A stretch of 64,000 nt of DNA, from the NCBI GenBank assembly GCA_035582835.1, contig JAYKAV010003090.1, forward strand, positions 409,959 through 473,958, written 5' to 3'. This stretch comes from Phoebastria nigripes. Lineage: Eukaryota; Chordata; Aves; Procellariiformes; Diomedeidae. This document shows positions 24,481 to 36,968 of this stretch, one piece after another. Position 1 is the first letter of the stretch. Each line of letters begins with the position of its first letter. The notes beneath the pieces were generated by a model, which ran no database searches, was not told the DNA's origin, and saw only the letters and a list, made by a program, of their open reading frames with translations. A program made the translations under genes and the position numbers.

Positions 24481-25776
24481 CTGTGAAAGAGATCGTTTGC
24501 CAAGGTAGTGGCAATAGTAGGAAACTTAACTCAGAGACATAGGTGGTTCTTTGTAGTTTTGTAACTCTAATTGAGTAGGTTCAGTAAAGAGGCTAGTAGG
24601 TACTTTAAACCTTCCCAGGTCTTAAGAAAGTTATTTCAAGATTTGCCATGGGAGTGGCAGTTAATAATTACAGAGAAGTTGATCCTAACATTGTATTTTG
24701 ACCATCTAGTGTGGTGCACAAACTTGATTTTAGTAGAGTTCAGGTCTCTAGAATCAACAGGGATATTGGAGCTGCCCACTTTTCAGGGCTGCCAAATCCT
24801 GAAGTCACTTGCATTTGGTGAGAATGTCTGTTTCAGAGATCGCATGATAACCCCTATATAGTTTCCTGTGTGCACCTGGAAGCTTCCAGCCTGAACTGCT
24901 AGCTGTGTAACTCCGAAGATTAACAGATTGGCCAGGAGGCATGTGCTCTTAACCAGTTTCCTGGAGACAATTTGTTTCCTTCTCCATTTCTAACCCTTGG
25001 ACCACACCTAACATTGTTAGAAAACATTGAATACTGCTCAAAACACAGTGGCAGCTGCTGCCACCCTTATTTTGTATAGTACTTATGGGCAAAATAAGGA
25101 AGTAGGGTTCCAAGACCTTCTTAGCCTGAATGCTATAAATCCCCTGACGATAATTGCCCTTCCATGAACAGTAGGGAAGGGAGAGGTAGGATCATTCTTC
25201 ATCCCTTCTGTTGAAACTGGGCCACTTTGCAGAAATAAAAACAAGAGTCAAGGGGGCATCATGAGGAAGTCTGTCTTTATCCTATCTTTAGGATAAAGGA
25301 TCTAAAGCCTATCTTTAATCCCACTGAGAAGACAGAAGAGGAATTGAGAGTTCTGGGAAATGGTTGTGCATTTGGCACTAAGGAATTAAAGGATAAAATA
25401 GATAAACAATACCAAGACTCCCTCCTCTGAGTCAGACTCCCTCTTGCTTATTCTGTCCGTGGTCCCATGAATCTCACTTTCTGTGCAATGGAGCAGGAGG
25501 AATGGAGGATGCCCTCACCTCTGCTGCTTGAAAGGTTTATTTCTTCCTTTGTATTTGAAGGGGTTTGGAACCACCATGCTTCAGGCTCTGTGATGGAGCA
25601 GGGAGCAGAGTGCAGGTTGCTTACTGTGTGCATGAGTAGTTTAAGCCCCTAGAATCACCCAGACAGACTGTTCGAATATTGTCTTGTGCCTCTTCCTGGC
25701 AGTGCCAACTCTGATCCCGACACTTGAGTGTACAAATCCACGGTGAAACAATTTTACTCCTGGAGGACTGCATTTT
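24481..25776 (+). other. RIMS1 intron 1 segment, nothing recognised
   Basis: Non-coding intron sequence. The small imperfect repetition around 25270-25310 (ATCTTTAGGATAAAGGATCT region) is local. No exon or interspersed repeat identified. Confidence 0.5.
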
Positions 25777-26555
25777 CACAGAATCACATAATGGTTGCGG
25801 TTCAGGTTGTGGTTGTGGGCAGGAGTCTGGAGATTGTCTAGTACAACCCCCTACTCAGAGCAGGGCCACCTAGAGCCGGCCCAGGACTGTGTGCAGATGG
25901 CTTTTGAGTATGTCCAAGGATAGAGACTCCACAACCTCTGTGGGCAACCTTTTCCAGTGTTTAGCCACCCTCACAGTAAAAAGTGTTTCCTGATGTTCAG
26001 ATGGCACCTCCCGTGTTTCAGTTTGTGTCCATTGCCTCTGGTCCTGTCACTGGGCACCTCTGAGAAGAGTTTGGCTCTGTCTTCTTTACTCCTCCCCACT
26101 GGGGATCTATACACATTGTTAAGATCCCCCTGAGCCTTTTCTTCTCCAAGCTGAACAGTGCCTGCGCTCTCAGCCTTTCCTCATGTGACGTGCTCCAGTC
26201 CCATAACTGTCTTTGTGGCTCTTTGCTGCACTCGCGCCACTATGTCCATGCCTTTCTTGTACTGAGGAGCCCAGAACAAGACTTAGCAACCAGATGTGGC
26301 TTCACCAGTGCTGAGGCAGAGAGGAAAGATCACCTCTCTCGATCTGCTAGCAATGTTTTTTCAATGCAGCCCAGGATGGTGTTGGCCTTCTTTGCTGCAA
26401 GGGCACGTTGCTGGCTCATGTTCAACTTGGTGTTGACCAGGAATCCTCAGTTGCTTTTCTGCAGAGCTTCTTTCCAGCTGGTTGGCAACCAGCATGTACT
26501 GGTGCATGGGATTATTCCTCTCGTCATGCAGGACTTGGCATGTCCCTTTGTTTTA
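25777..26555 (-). mobile_element. CR1 LINE, antisense, 3' UTR and end of ORF2
   Basis: The left edge CACAGAATCACATAATGGTT is the reverse complement of the CR1 tail. It is followed by the antisense 3' UTR (CCACAACCTCTGTGGGCAAC, TTCCTGATGTTCAGATGGCA, CATTGCCTCTGGTCCTGTCA) and antisense ORF2 end (CTTTTCTTCTCCAAGCTGAA, CAGATGTGGCTTCACCAGTG, GGTGTTGGCCTTCTTTGCTG). The preserved length is about 780 bases, the longest young CR1 here, and it is 5'-truncated at about 26555. The 130-codon plus-strand frame at 26190-26582 is antisense to the element and is an artefact. It lies in RIMS1 intron 1 opposite to the gene. Confidence 0.92.
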
Positions 26556-29500
26556 AAGCTTAAGAGGAAGACCAGTATCTAATATGTTCTCAGATCAGTC
26601 AGAATCATTCAGGGGGAGGATTGCTTGTGGTCACTGCTTCCAGCCCCTTTCTCTTTACTGTCCAAGGCCCTCACTCGGGGAGGGAGAGAGAGAATTGAAC
26701 AGTGCAGAAACTATTGTTGCCTTTTGGCCAATGGAAACATCAGAAAGAATTTAACAGCATTTGAGGCTTCAAGTTTTCACCAGTCTGAGAGAGCAGATGT
26801 AGCCAGAAAGATGTCCTGATGAAATGAGACAACTGTGGTGACCTCAGAATTGCAAGGAGGGTTTTCATGACTTTCAGGGAATTTCAGAGAATTGATAGTG
26901 ATTTTTAAGCAGGAAGGTGGACTGAATAGTCCAAGTAGTCCAAGTCAAAATGTGTTCACAACTGCANACAGTCATGCGTTAAAGCAAATATGAGACAGTC
27001 ATTGACTGTTCTACTGGGGGGCCATCTCACCACCAAGGCAGGAGCAGGAGACTGTCAGCAGACAATAGCAGATTCATAGGAATTTCCTCAAAAGCTATAG
27101 AAGAGTGGGAGGTGATAGGGCATGACAGGCAGTAATAAACATCCCTACCGTGTTCTAGACATGAGCTTCAGATCGGCATATGTTGAAATTTTGGAAGGTC
27201 TGAAGTGCAAGCTTTTGTCCAGAGCTCTTTTCTGGCCCCAGTTTCAGTGGTTTTATTGAAATGCACAGGGTGTTATTTCTGTGCATGCGTCTTCCCACAT
27301 GATTCTCCACTTGATACAAGAAGCCTCCAAAGCTTCATGCCCGGCTTTGTCTGACATTGCACTAATACTTTCTGACTCAGAAGTCTGTATGTCTACGAAT
27401 TCATGGGCATTATCTGTGCCCTGCAGAAGGGTGAAGACAAAGACTGGGTGAAAGAACATGATCTCTGGGCAGGAACTTCTCAAAGTACAGAGTTGTTATA
27501 AGCCCAGATCTTAAAAGGAATTATGCAGAAGAGACCTCTACTCTAGAGGGGGCGGGTACCCTCCCGTTGGTTGTTTTTCTGGAAAATAGGAGAGGGAGAA
27601 CAACATTAAGAGAGATTTGAAATTCGCAGTCTTGTCAATGCCCTTTTATTTCTGAAGACTCATGTGAAGAATTTTTTGCATCCTTGGATACAGGAAAGCA
27701 ACTAACAAAGATGTAGCGTGCTTCCTTCATCAGGCGGTTACTAAGCATTTTAAGACTTGAACTTAATACCTTAAGAAAAGGCTATTTAAAAATACTGCTG
27801 CCCTTGTATTCAGACTTGTTGGGATGCAGGCGTTATTGAAGGTGGAAAATGACAAAACTGAAATTTTATTTTTGGTTGCCAATAGTTAGAGCCAGTTACA
27901 ATTTCTAGCCAATTTTACCTTCCCCTTCACTCTACCCACTGGTGCCCGCTGCATTTGTCTTCTCCCCTGGGTCTACCAGTTTTAATTAATAGATGCTGGC
28001 ATGCAATTACGTTTTGGGGGAAAAAGCTTGAGTGCCTACAGTTTGACTCTAATTCCCAGTGGTGATAAAACATATAAGAAAATCTTACGTAATCAGTTAC
28101 AAACACAGAGTGGTTTCATTCTGCTTTTTGGAAATACTTGCATATAATTTACAATTACTGGAATGATTTACACCTGATCAAGGCTGTGTGATTTACCCCA
28201 GTCAGATCCATATATTGGATCTGTAAGGATGCAGATAGCTTATCAGATCTCAGCATCTGTCAAGAGTTACAATTGTTTTATCCCTTCTTTTATACTTCAC
28301 AGATATGGTAAAATATTTTGCAATGTTTATGGTGTTGCCTAGTTTTGGAATCTGGGCAGTAAATGTTAGTCAGAGTTATTTTCGGTTTTCACAACAAACA
28401 GCAGAAAAGAATACCACTATCAGTTTGCTTTAATAGTTACTTAGGTAAGACTATTTGCACTATGCGATAGGTTAGCATTGTAATTCTTCGTATTTATAAC
28501 CGAAGTAATCATCCTCAAAATTTGATTGCATGTCAGATACTTATGTCCGGAGAGAGTTTTAAACAAGAAAGCCATGTTCCAAATATATTTTCTGGCGCTG
28601 TTACAGAGGCAAGAAAAGCTAGTTGCAATTTTCAGAATAATGACACACACAAAAGCATTCATACACTTGCCACTTCAGAGGCATGAAGAGACATGGCATG
28701 ATGAATAGCTGTTTCCAGACAATTCTAGATTGAATTAGAACATCTATTTTGGCACTCATTTCTGAGTTTGTACACATCAGGTGTGTCTTATTTTCAGTGT
28801 CAGGACTTTGTGCACTTTGCTTATGATAAGCATTGTTAATACTATTGAAGAGAGGGGAGCGTGTCGGCCTGTGTATGTTTTTTTCAGATATCTGTGATAA
28901 AAATGGGTAGTGTTTGAAATCTCCTAATTTTTTGGTCTGTCTTTCCTTTATTAAGCCCTCTGGGAGTCACTGAAGATCAGTGTATGCCCTGAGAGTTGCT
29001 TTTTGATCGGAGTGAATCTAGATGATGACAGTGGTGGATCTAGCAAATTAACTGTTTCAAATTTTGAGGATCTGGGGTGTAACCAAAGAATAATTTTGTC
29101 TGTATTTTGGGCTTTAGATAAACACCAAATGCTAGTTAGAATGGTGATTTAAATGCCTTGCATCAAAATACAGTTATTTACTTTAAGGTTCTTAATTGAG
29201 AGTTATTTTTTTAAACTTCATTATGTGAAATTTATTAGGACAGCACTCATGAATACAACACAGCCCAACCATGCTATTTTAGTGTAAGTACTATTACATT
29301 GCAGAGAAAAAGTCTACTACTCTTCTAGCAAGAAACAGAACGCTCTGTTTGTTCTGAGAATTGCTAATGGAAGTCTTCACACGCTTGAATGACCCAAGTG
29401 TGAAGTGTCTTCTCAAGTATTTCTCTTGGTTACCAATATTGCATACTCTGAATTGATCAAACAAAGAAATTATGTACCCAAAAGTCTGTCTACATCTTAT

Positions 29501-29799
29501 ACTAGCAGGTTTAATACAAGATACTACATTTTTTTACAAACCTAGTTTGGCCTATGAGCCTAGCAAGCATTACAAATTTCATGGCCACTGCTCATGAAGA
29601 TTTCGTCTACATTTTTGTAAATTATATATTAATTCTAAAGTCTTTGAATATACTGTGAAGGCTTCAAAATCATATCAATAAACTAGGATTTTGTAATATT
29701 TATGTTGATACATCATTCTCTTTCCAGATATTTAGCAAACCTATAGTTCTATACTATACACACAATCCAGAGATTTAACTAGGGGCTATTTGCATCAGT

Positions 29800-29851
29800 A
29801 TGTGGAAGTATTCTACAGATGTGGAAGTATTCATGTGGAAGTATTCTACAG
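29800..29851. repeat. Short tandem repeat, 19/14/19-base units
   Basis: Three consecutive copies of ATGTGGAAGTATTC occur at 29800, 29819 and 29833. The first and third are extended by CTACAG-type tails (ATGTGGAAGTATTCTACAG), and the middle copy lacks the last five bases. Confidence 0.9.
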
Positions 29852-32800
29852 ATCAAATCATTAGTAATAAGACTTTTGAGAGAAATGACAATGAAGCTGT
29901 TTATGTAACAAAAGGCCACTTTGGAACTGGATGATTGAATATGTTTAGCTGTGTTTTGAGCCATGATTTGTTAGTATAACTGTTTTCTTTTGACTATTCC
30001 ATTGGTCTTGGAAAAAGCATCAGGACCTATGCAAAACCAGACATAGTAGCTGTCTAAGCTTTCTAATACCTTTTCTTCGCACACTTTCTTTAGAACTTGA
30101 AGGTACTAAGAAAGCAGTCATTTTTCATTTATACTCATTATACTCTAGGTTTTTAATTAGCCTTTCATATGAAGTTATTTCAAAATAAAGTCATTGCACT
30201 TTTGCATATTTTCAGTATTAACTTTAGAATGATTTTGACATTTGTCATCAGGAGGCTAAATTTTGTANTGATTAAATGAAATTGCACAGGTGTAGATGAA
30301 AACATAATGTGAAAGCTTGAGTGGTAAAAGGACATGAACAATCTACGAGTATTTTAGTTACTTTAGGTGATAAGTCTCCTTGATACTGTTCTTCATTGCA
30401 AAAATTTTGACATTGCATGACAAACTTCAGCTATACGGTTTAATGTTCTGCCGGCTATGTGTTTTTAGCTATAGATGTAGAACAGGAAGGCAGCTGGTTG
30501 ATGGAGTTCATGGTGCATGAGGCTAGGCAGTTGAGAAGGAAGGACAGAATTTATGAGAACGCTAGATCATCCTAGTTTAACTCTATTGATTTTGGCCCTG
30601 GATGCCACCTGCAAAGTATCAGGGTAATGGGTTTGCACTTTATGGATGAGAATTAGAAGAGATTTTGTATTGTATGCGTGCTTGTGCCTAAGAATATGGA
30701 ACCAGGCTGTACGGAAATATGTACAAGTTGTTTTATGGACTTTAATTGCAACATTATGTTGCTTAGCATTGCTTGAAATATGCAGGGTGCACTGGTGAAA
30801 TTTGATCAGAAGCTGAAAATTGGGAACAATTTTGCCTGCAGTCATGTCATGGGGACTTGCTGTGGTCCTCTGCCTGTGCTGAGTTTGATTTAACTTCAGT
30901 GAATCTCTGCCTTGGAACAAGTGTCACTGGAAGCACATCTGTTAACTGGAGTAAGACTTAAGTGTTGTTGAGTCTGTTTAGATGGGATATGTCCCTGTAA
31001 GTCTTGTATTTTGCAGAAAGAAGCACAGTTTTCTCAAATGCATTCAGTAACTGTTCAGTTACTCCCCAAGCTTTACGTAGAAAGTAAACTTCAGAGAAGT
31101 GAAACCAAAGCATAGCTACCTACATTTCTGGAAAAAAACCCCATTTATCACTGTTCAAAAGTGTATCTGTATTTTTTTTTAAATTACTTTGTGTTGTGTA
31201 TACCCCTAATTTCCTACAGTCTTAATTGTGTATTTTGTTTTCCTCTGTTTTCTCCAAAAAACTGTTTTTCAATATACTCATAGAAAGGAACTGTATTCAC
31301 TCAGAGGTGGAGATTGCAGAGTTATATGAATTGATTCTGATAGTATATATGTAAAAAGTGTGTAAATTCCTTTGAGATTAAATGCACAGTACATTTTTCT
31401 TATATTTCAGAGCAAAATTAGATATTGATTTTTTAATGAGAAATCTATTCTAAGAATATAGAACCTCACTAACATATTATGATTCTTGTATTTTGTGTTT
31501 TTAGATGATTTGATATTGATTGTAGTTTTTAAATTTAAAAGCTCTCACATTTATAAGCAAAATCTCTTCATAAAAATTTTGCAGTCTTTTTGGTAAAACT
31601 ACATTAGCTTAAAGCAAAACATCCTCCCTTAAAAAAGTCTCTTCAAACAATTATAGCACTCACCATAAAATAACTTTCACCAGGAACTGTTTGGACTGGA
31701 CTTACCAGTTCAGGGAATCAGTAGTAAATTTACAGTTTTGTTCACCTGTAGCATCCCTTTTTCTGGTGGTGATGTTTCAAGTTCTAAGCTTGTCCCTGTC
31801 TGAACAGGTTTAAACAGTCCAGGTGGAAAAGGAGCTGGGGAGCTGTAGTTACGCGGCAGGTGAGACAGTGCTCTCTCTTTCATCCAACCAAGGTGATCTG
31901 ATTCTTTCTTTCCTGGTATTTATCCTGTATGGGATCAAAAGTAAAAAAGCTGAGGTTTCCTTGAGGTAAAGTAAAATAAATGAAGTTAACAATATAAGGG
32001 AAGAATCTTGAGAACAGCAGCAACAGTAGTCCTTTCTGTTATTAAGGGGGTCTACCCTCTTATTTTTCACAGGGTTTGCAGTTTGGCAATGCTTTCAGCT
32101 CTTTCCTTGCAGAATTTATGGTCAAGTATGCTTTTTTCCTGTCTGCATTTAAGTGTTTGCCATATTTCTCTGAAATCAAGACCTTGTCAGAGTGATTCAT
32201 GATTTCTGTCACCTTCTGTTGGATTACTGCAACATATTGTACATGGGATTACCCTTGAAGACTGTCCTGTTGATCTCATACTGTGCCTTTTTACTTTTCC
32301 CTCAGCTTCCTATTGCATGTATTTCAGCTTAATGCAGAGCTTTCCTTCCCATGTACTGGTAGAAGAATGGAGATCAACTGAGACCACAGAAGAAAGCCTT
32401 CTTAAAGTAGAGAAGACAGGGAACTTCCACGTACAGCTTTAGCGGAGGGCCCCTAAATTTGAGAGCTTTCTATGAGAGCCAAAGTTTGATGAACTTTCTG
32501 CGAGGGCCACTCGCTCGTTATGTGAAAGTTGCAGAGGTGGAAAGGAACTGATCTTCCTGGCAATTTACTTTATGGTGTAAAATACCAGGTGTTAAATTTT
32601 GAAGACAGGCCCTTGCATGTCTGGCATTCATAAATAAACCAAGAAAATCAATAAGTGACTTTGGCAACTGCCACCCTTTTGACTCCTTTGTCAGAGGCCA
32701 AGAACTGAATGAACACGAAAATTAAAAGTGTTTTCCCTGAAGGAAAAGGAAAAGTAGTTTTTCCTCCAGGCTAAAGCTGAGGCCACTGGGAGTACGGGAA

Positions 32801-33594
32801 AGCTTTTTTTGCTGTGTTACCGTAGTTTGTCTGAATCTAGCAGTCTGCGGTTTTTTATACTGTGAAATTGTGCCCTTCTGATTTGATATCAAGATGTTTG
32901 TCCTTCAGAGAGCTGCATCCCAGGGCTGTCAGCCTCCTATTTTTTATTAGTTCCCAAAATATGTTTTGTTACATTTTGTAAACCTGAAAAGTACTACTAC
33001 TGTCTGTTCACTAGAAGACAGTTCAAATTATGCCCCGTAATACTGTGGTCCTTCCCAGTTGAATTCTAAACCAATTTATAAAGGTGCATGTGTCTTTATC
33101 TCATAATATATTTTTCATTAAGGCTTTCAACTTTTCTTACCTTCCAGATGTTTAAATCATCATGGTTACACCGATGTATATTACATATATATCTTACCTA
33201 TTATATACAATATATCTAGTACATCAGAGTTCAATCTGTAATATTTTAGGAACACGTGCAGTTTTTTCTTTTTCCTCACTCCAGGCATTATAATCATGCT
33301 CTTGATAAAATAAAATCCTAGACAAATCAAGTTGAGTTGAAGAGCCATTCTATACATATTAAATTGCATTTCTGTTTAAGGTGAGCTTCCTGCAAAACTG
33401 TAAGGAAATTGCAGTGTGGTTCAGTGCAAATGTCATGCTCAGTGCATAATCTGTTGCTAAGAGGACGAACGACAGTCGGTGTTCGGAGATGCAAAGCACT
33501 GTCCATTGTGGCTGAGGGTATGTCTGCGCTGTCCCCGGAGGTGTGCTGACAGCACAGAAGCCGTGCCTGTGTCTCCCAGGAGGGGATTTCAGTG

Positions 33595-33614
33595 TCTAAA
33601 CACAGGTGTTTAGA
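33595..33614. repeat. 9-bp perfect inverted repeat, 2-base spacer
   Basis: TCTAAACAC, AG, GTGTTTAGA: the arms are exact reverse complements. The core contains GTGTTTA-like and TAAACA forkhead-type motifs on both strands, which may be coincidence. Confidence 0.85.
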
Positions 33615-36600
33615 TGTCCAGTGGACTCCTCCTTGCCTTCATCTCTCCCCCAGAGGAAGGGGGAGGAAAGGGTGGGAAGCTGGTTGCTATTTTAAACCAG
33701 GCTTTGCAGCAGTGGGCAGCAGGGAGTGGAGGGGGCTCAGGGGCAGGCGGTGGTTTCTGTAGCTGACTGGCACGGAGCTCCCTTGGGCACATTATGGGTG
33801 GGTATTTCCTCAGCTGGAAGCAGTCCCCGGACCATCCGGGTTTCATTGCTGGACACAGGCAGCAATGGCAAAAGCTTCAGCTCAGCNGACGGGTCTGACT
33901 GTGTTTTCAGAGCTGTGCAACAGCCTGCCACTTTCTCCAGATTCCTCCTGCGGGATTTTTGAGATCGCTATCTTTCCTTTGGGGATCTCTCATTTCTCAA
34001 ATAACATTATGGCTACTGAGGTAGGAGCATGTTTCCCTCCACATGAGAAGCAGTACCTTTTTTATGTGAACTATCATTAAACTGCCATCAGTGAAACTGA
34101 GATACTTTGTTCGATAAAATCCTTATTTTATTTTATTGTGTTAATCCTGAGTCTTGTGATAGCTAAGGTGTTTTAAATGTCCTCACAAGGTAACCACCAG
34201 ATTAATGAGAAAAGACTGCAAAATAGTAGGCATTTTGCATTGTGCTGGCAAGGCTATTCACTAGAAAAACTATGGTTGCTTAGTTGCCGTGGGAGAGGAC
34301 AAATGAGGAGAGAAGATGAGAGTGCAGGCCATNGCCTTGTCAGGGACAGCAGGAAAGGGGAAAGTACACAGCAAGTGAGCGGGAAACTACGAAAAACACA
34401 GGCACAAGAAGTAGGACTCCGAGGGCATATAGGCGGGTCTGTGGGGATCAGACAGGGGAGGAATATATGACAGGAGAGAGATGGGAGGGGGTGGCTGGAA
34501 TTAGCTGGGATGGGAGCCTGGAAGTAGGCTGTGAGTGATGCAGCTGCCTATTCGTCTAGTACAGAATAAGCGTAAAATAGCACTTCTGCACACTGAGAAT
34601 TGGGTAATGAAAAGTGATGGGTCCTTTGGTAGCAGACCTGGGACTTGTTTATTTATGTGTCTGTTTCACTTTGGGTTTGAACTGGAGATGGTTAAGCACA
34701 CAAATCAGGAGGAGGTGAACATTTATTTTCAGTGTGAAAATAGATAAATTAGAAGGCAAGTAGAAAATACAAAGGTTCAGAAATGCTCGGAGTGTGAGCC
34801 AGCCTCATGACTGTGAAGAGAGGGGTCTGAGTCATTAGGTTCAGATGCTTGGGGCTTGGCAGAGCTGCCTTCCCGGATCTCGGCAGGCTCAGATGGTGCA
34901 GCGAGCGCATCCGGAAACACAGGGTAGCTTGACTGAAGAAGGAACTGGACACCTTGGTGCATTTGAATTCAACGTTCCCAGAAAATCAGCATTTTACAGT
35001 ATTACCTAACTACTCTTTGGCTGCCCCTAACCTTCTCATTGAAAGGTAGATCCATGTAAGAGATCTGGTCTGGTTTAACAAGAGGGTGGTTACATCTCCT
35101 CCTTGTTTGTAGCAGAGGACTTGGAAACCCAGCCCAGCCACATCTTAGAGTTCCTAAACCTGATAGTAGTAATCCACATTATTATTTTTCAAAACAATTT
35201 GCCGTGTTAACTCAGTCTCAGAATTTTGGGGCCTTTGTGGTTTTGAATATTTGGAATTTGCTTTAATCTTATTACTTATAAGAAGAGTGCTTCCTCTGGT
35301 TAGGAAAGGGCCCCTGCTGTCACAGGAACTGTATGACAGAGGGTTGTGGAAAGGCCCCGCACCAGGAGTTTACCCTTCTAACAGCGTAAGCAGACAAAAG
35401 GAGATGAGGTATAAAGAGCACAAGTAGATCAGCTGTAAGGCAGCACTAAATGTTGTGTTAGTCTCAAGGTTTATAGGCAGGGTGCCACGTCCCCTGCGTC
35501 TGTCCAGCCTTGTCATCTCCAGCCTGACATATTGGAAGTTCTGTGCATGTACATATTAATCTGTGCAGGCTCAGTGCCTGAGGGAATGGTGCGTGTTTGT
35601 GTGTTTTTGTTTTTAATTAAAGGTGGCATCTCTGCTTTTTGGGTGGGTGAAGAATGGAGCTAAAAGGAATCAGCTGAATGGAAAGAAAAAGGAGTAAAGG
35701 ATGTTGAAGTCTGAGGCGAGGGTGGAAGTACAGCTAAAAGACTGAGCAGGCAAGAAGAAAGGAGAACAACTGGGGCAAAGAGATCACTGTACAGCAGAGG
35801 CCTTAATCAAAACCATAGAAAGTGCTCTGAATGTGTAAAGGCCCCTGCTTTGCTGAATCAGCAGCTGCTCTCGACNGGGAAATCTTCCTGGTACTTTTCT
35901 TTTTTTCCCCAGTACCCCACTCTGGCAGGTAGGGATAACCATTCGGTCCTCAGGCAGTGTGTGGAGATCTCCCTGGTAGGGGTGTGTGTGTGGCTGTGCG
36001 TACGCATATTATATATAGTAGTATGGGAGACAGCATTAGAAACATTTGCTCCAGTATTTAAGGTAAGCTACGTAGGTGCATAATCTCATAGGCTGCATAG
36101 TGTCATTTGGGATGAGCAAACATGATGGTAGGCAGTCTTATTTTACTCCCTGCTCTCTTTGGTATCAGGGGCCTGCTTGGCGGCTTCTAGCGCTGATCCT
36201 ACCACCTGGAACATCTGGCTGTTCCTCTCTGCATTTTCCCCAGTGCCACAATGGAAAGGGAGGGGAGAGAGGAAACAGCATCTAAATCCTATAGAGGTGG
36301 CATAGAAGTCTGTACCTTGATCCTGCACCATCTGATCCTGCATCCTCTGAAACAGCTGGAAAGGGGAAGAGAGCGTTTCCTATATTGCCCTTTTTTCTCA
36401 ATGTAGAAGACCCCATTTAGCTACAGTATGAACCTTATTTTCTCAGTTAAAAATTGTCACACAGTAATACTGTGGTTAACACAGAACTAAACCTTGACTC
36501 TCCTGGGCTGATCTAGCTCTTTCTTTTCTAGATGTTGGAGAAAGTAATGAGTTTTCCAAACTGTGATGAGAAACAGATAAGCAGTAGTGTCATCCTGTAT

Positions 36601-36902
36601 CTTCGCAGCCAGAAGATGGATATGAAAGAGGCAAAGAAGTGTATCAGTGCTACGTTTGGGAGGGGTGACTGCAGCAGACAGTCTTGCACTAAACTTAAGT
36701 TTTGGCTGTTTTGGATGGCCTTAAGGATAGAAGGATGCAGGCTTTAGTATGGAACAGGCGTCTACCCCAGTGTGCTTGATCAGGGATGCACAATGAAATC
36801 TGAAACTGCAATACATGTATTCATGCTTTCACAGCTACACAAGCAAATGTTATTGTTCACAGACTGCTGCTGACCACAAGTGTGCATACGAAGAGGCAGC
36901 AG

Positions 36903-36968
36903 CCCCCCCCCCCAAAAAAGCGCTCTTGAATGTGTGATATTCATTAGCCAAAAAAAAAAGAAAAAAAG
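36903..36968. repeat. Homopolymer cluster C11 / A6 and A-rich tract
   Basis: Eleven C then six A at 36903-36919, with a second A-rich tract at about 36950-36968. Such runs are prone to sequencing length error. Confidence 0.9.

Noticed and set aside
26190..26582. 130-codon plus-strand open frame
   Set aside because: It is the antisense of the CR1 ORF2 end on the minus strand.
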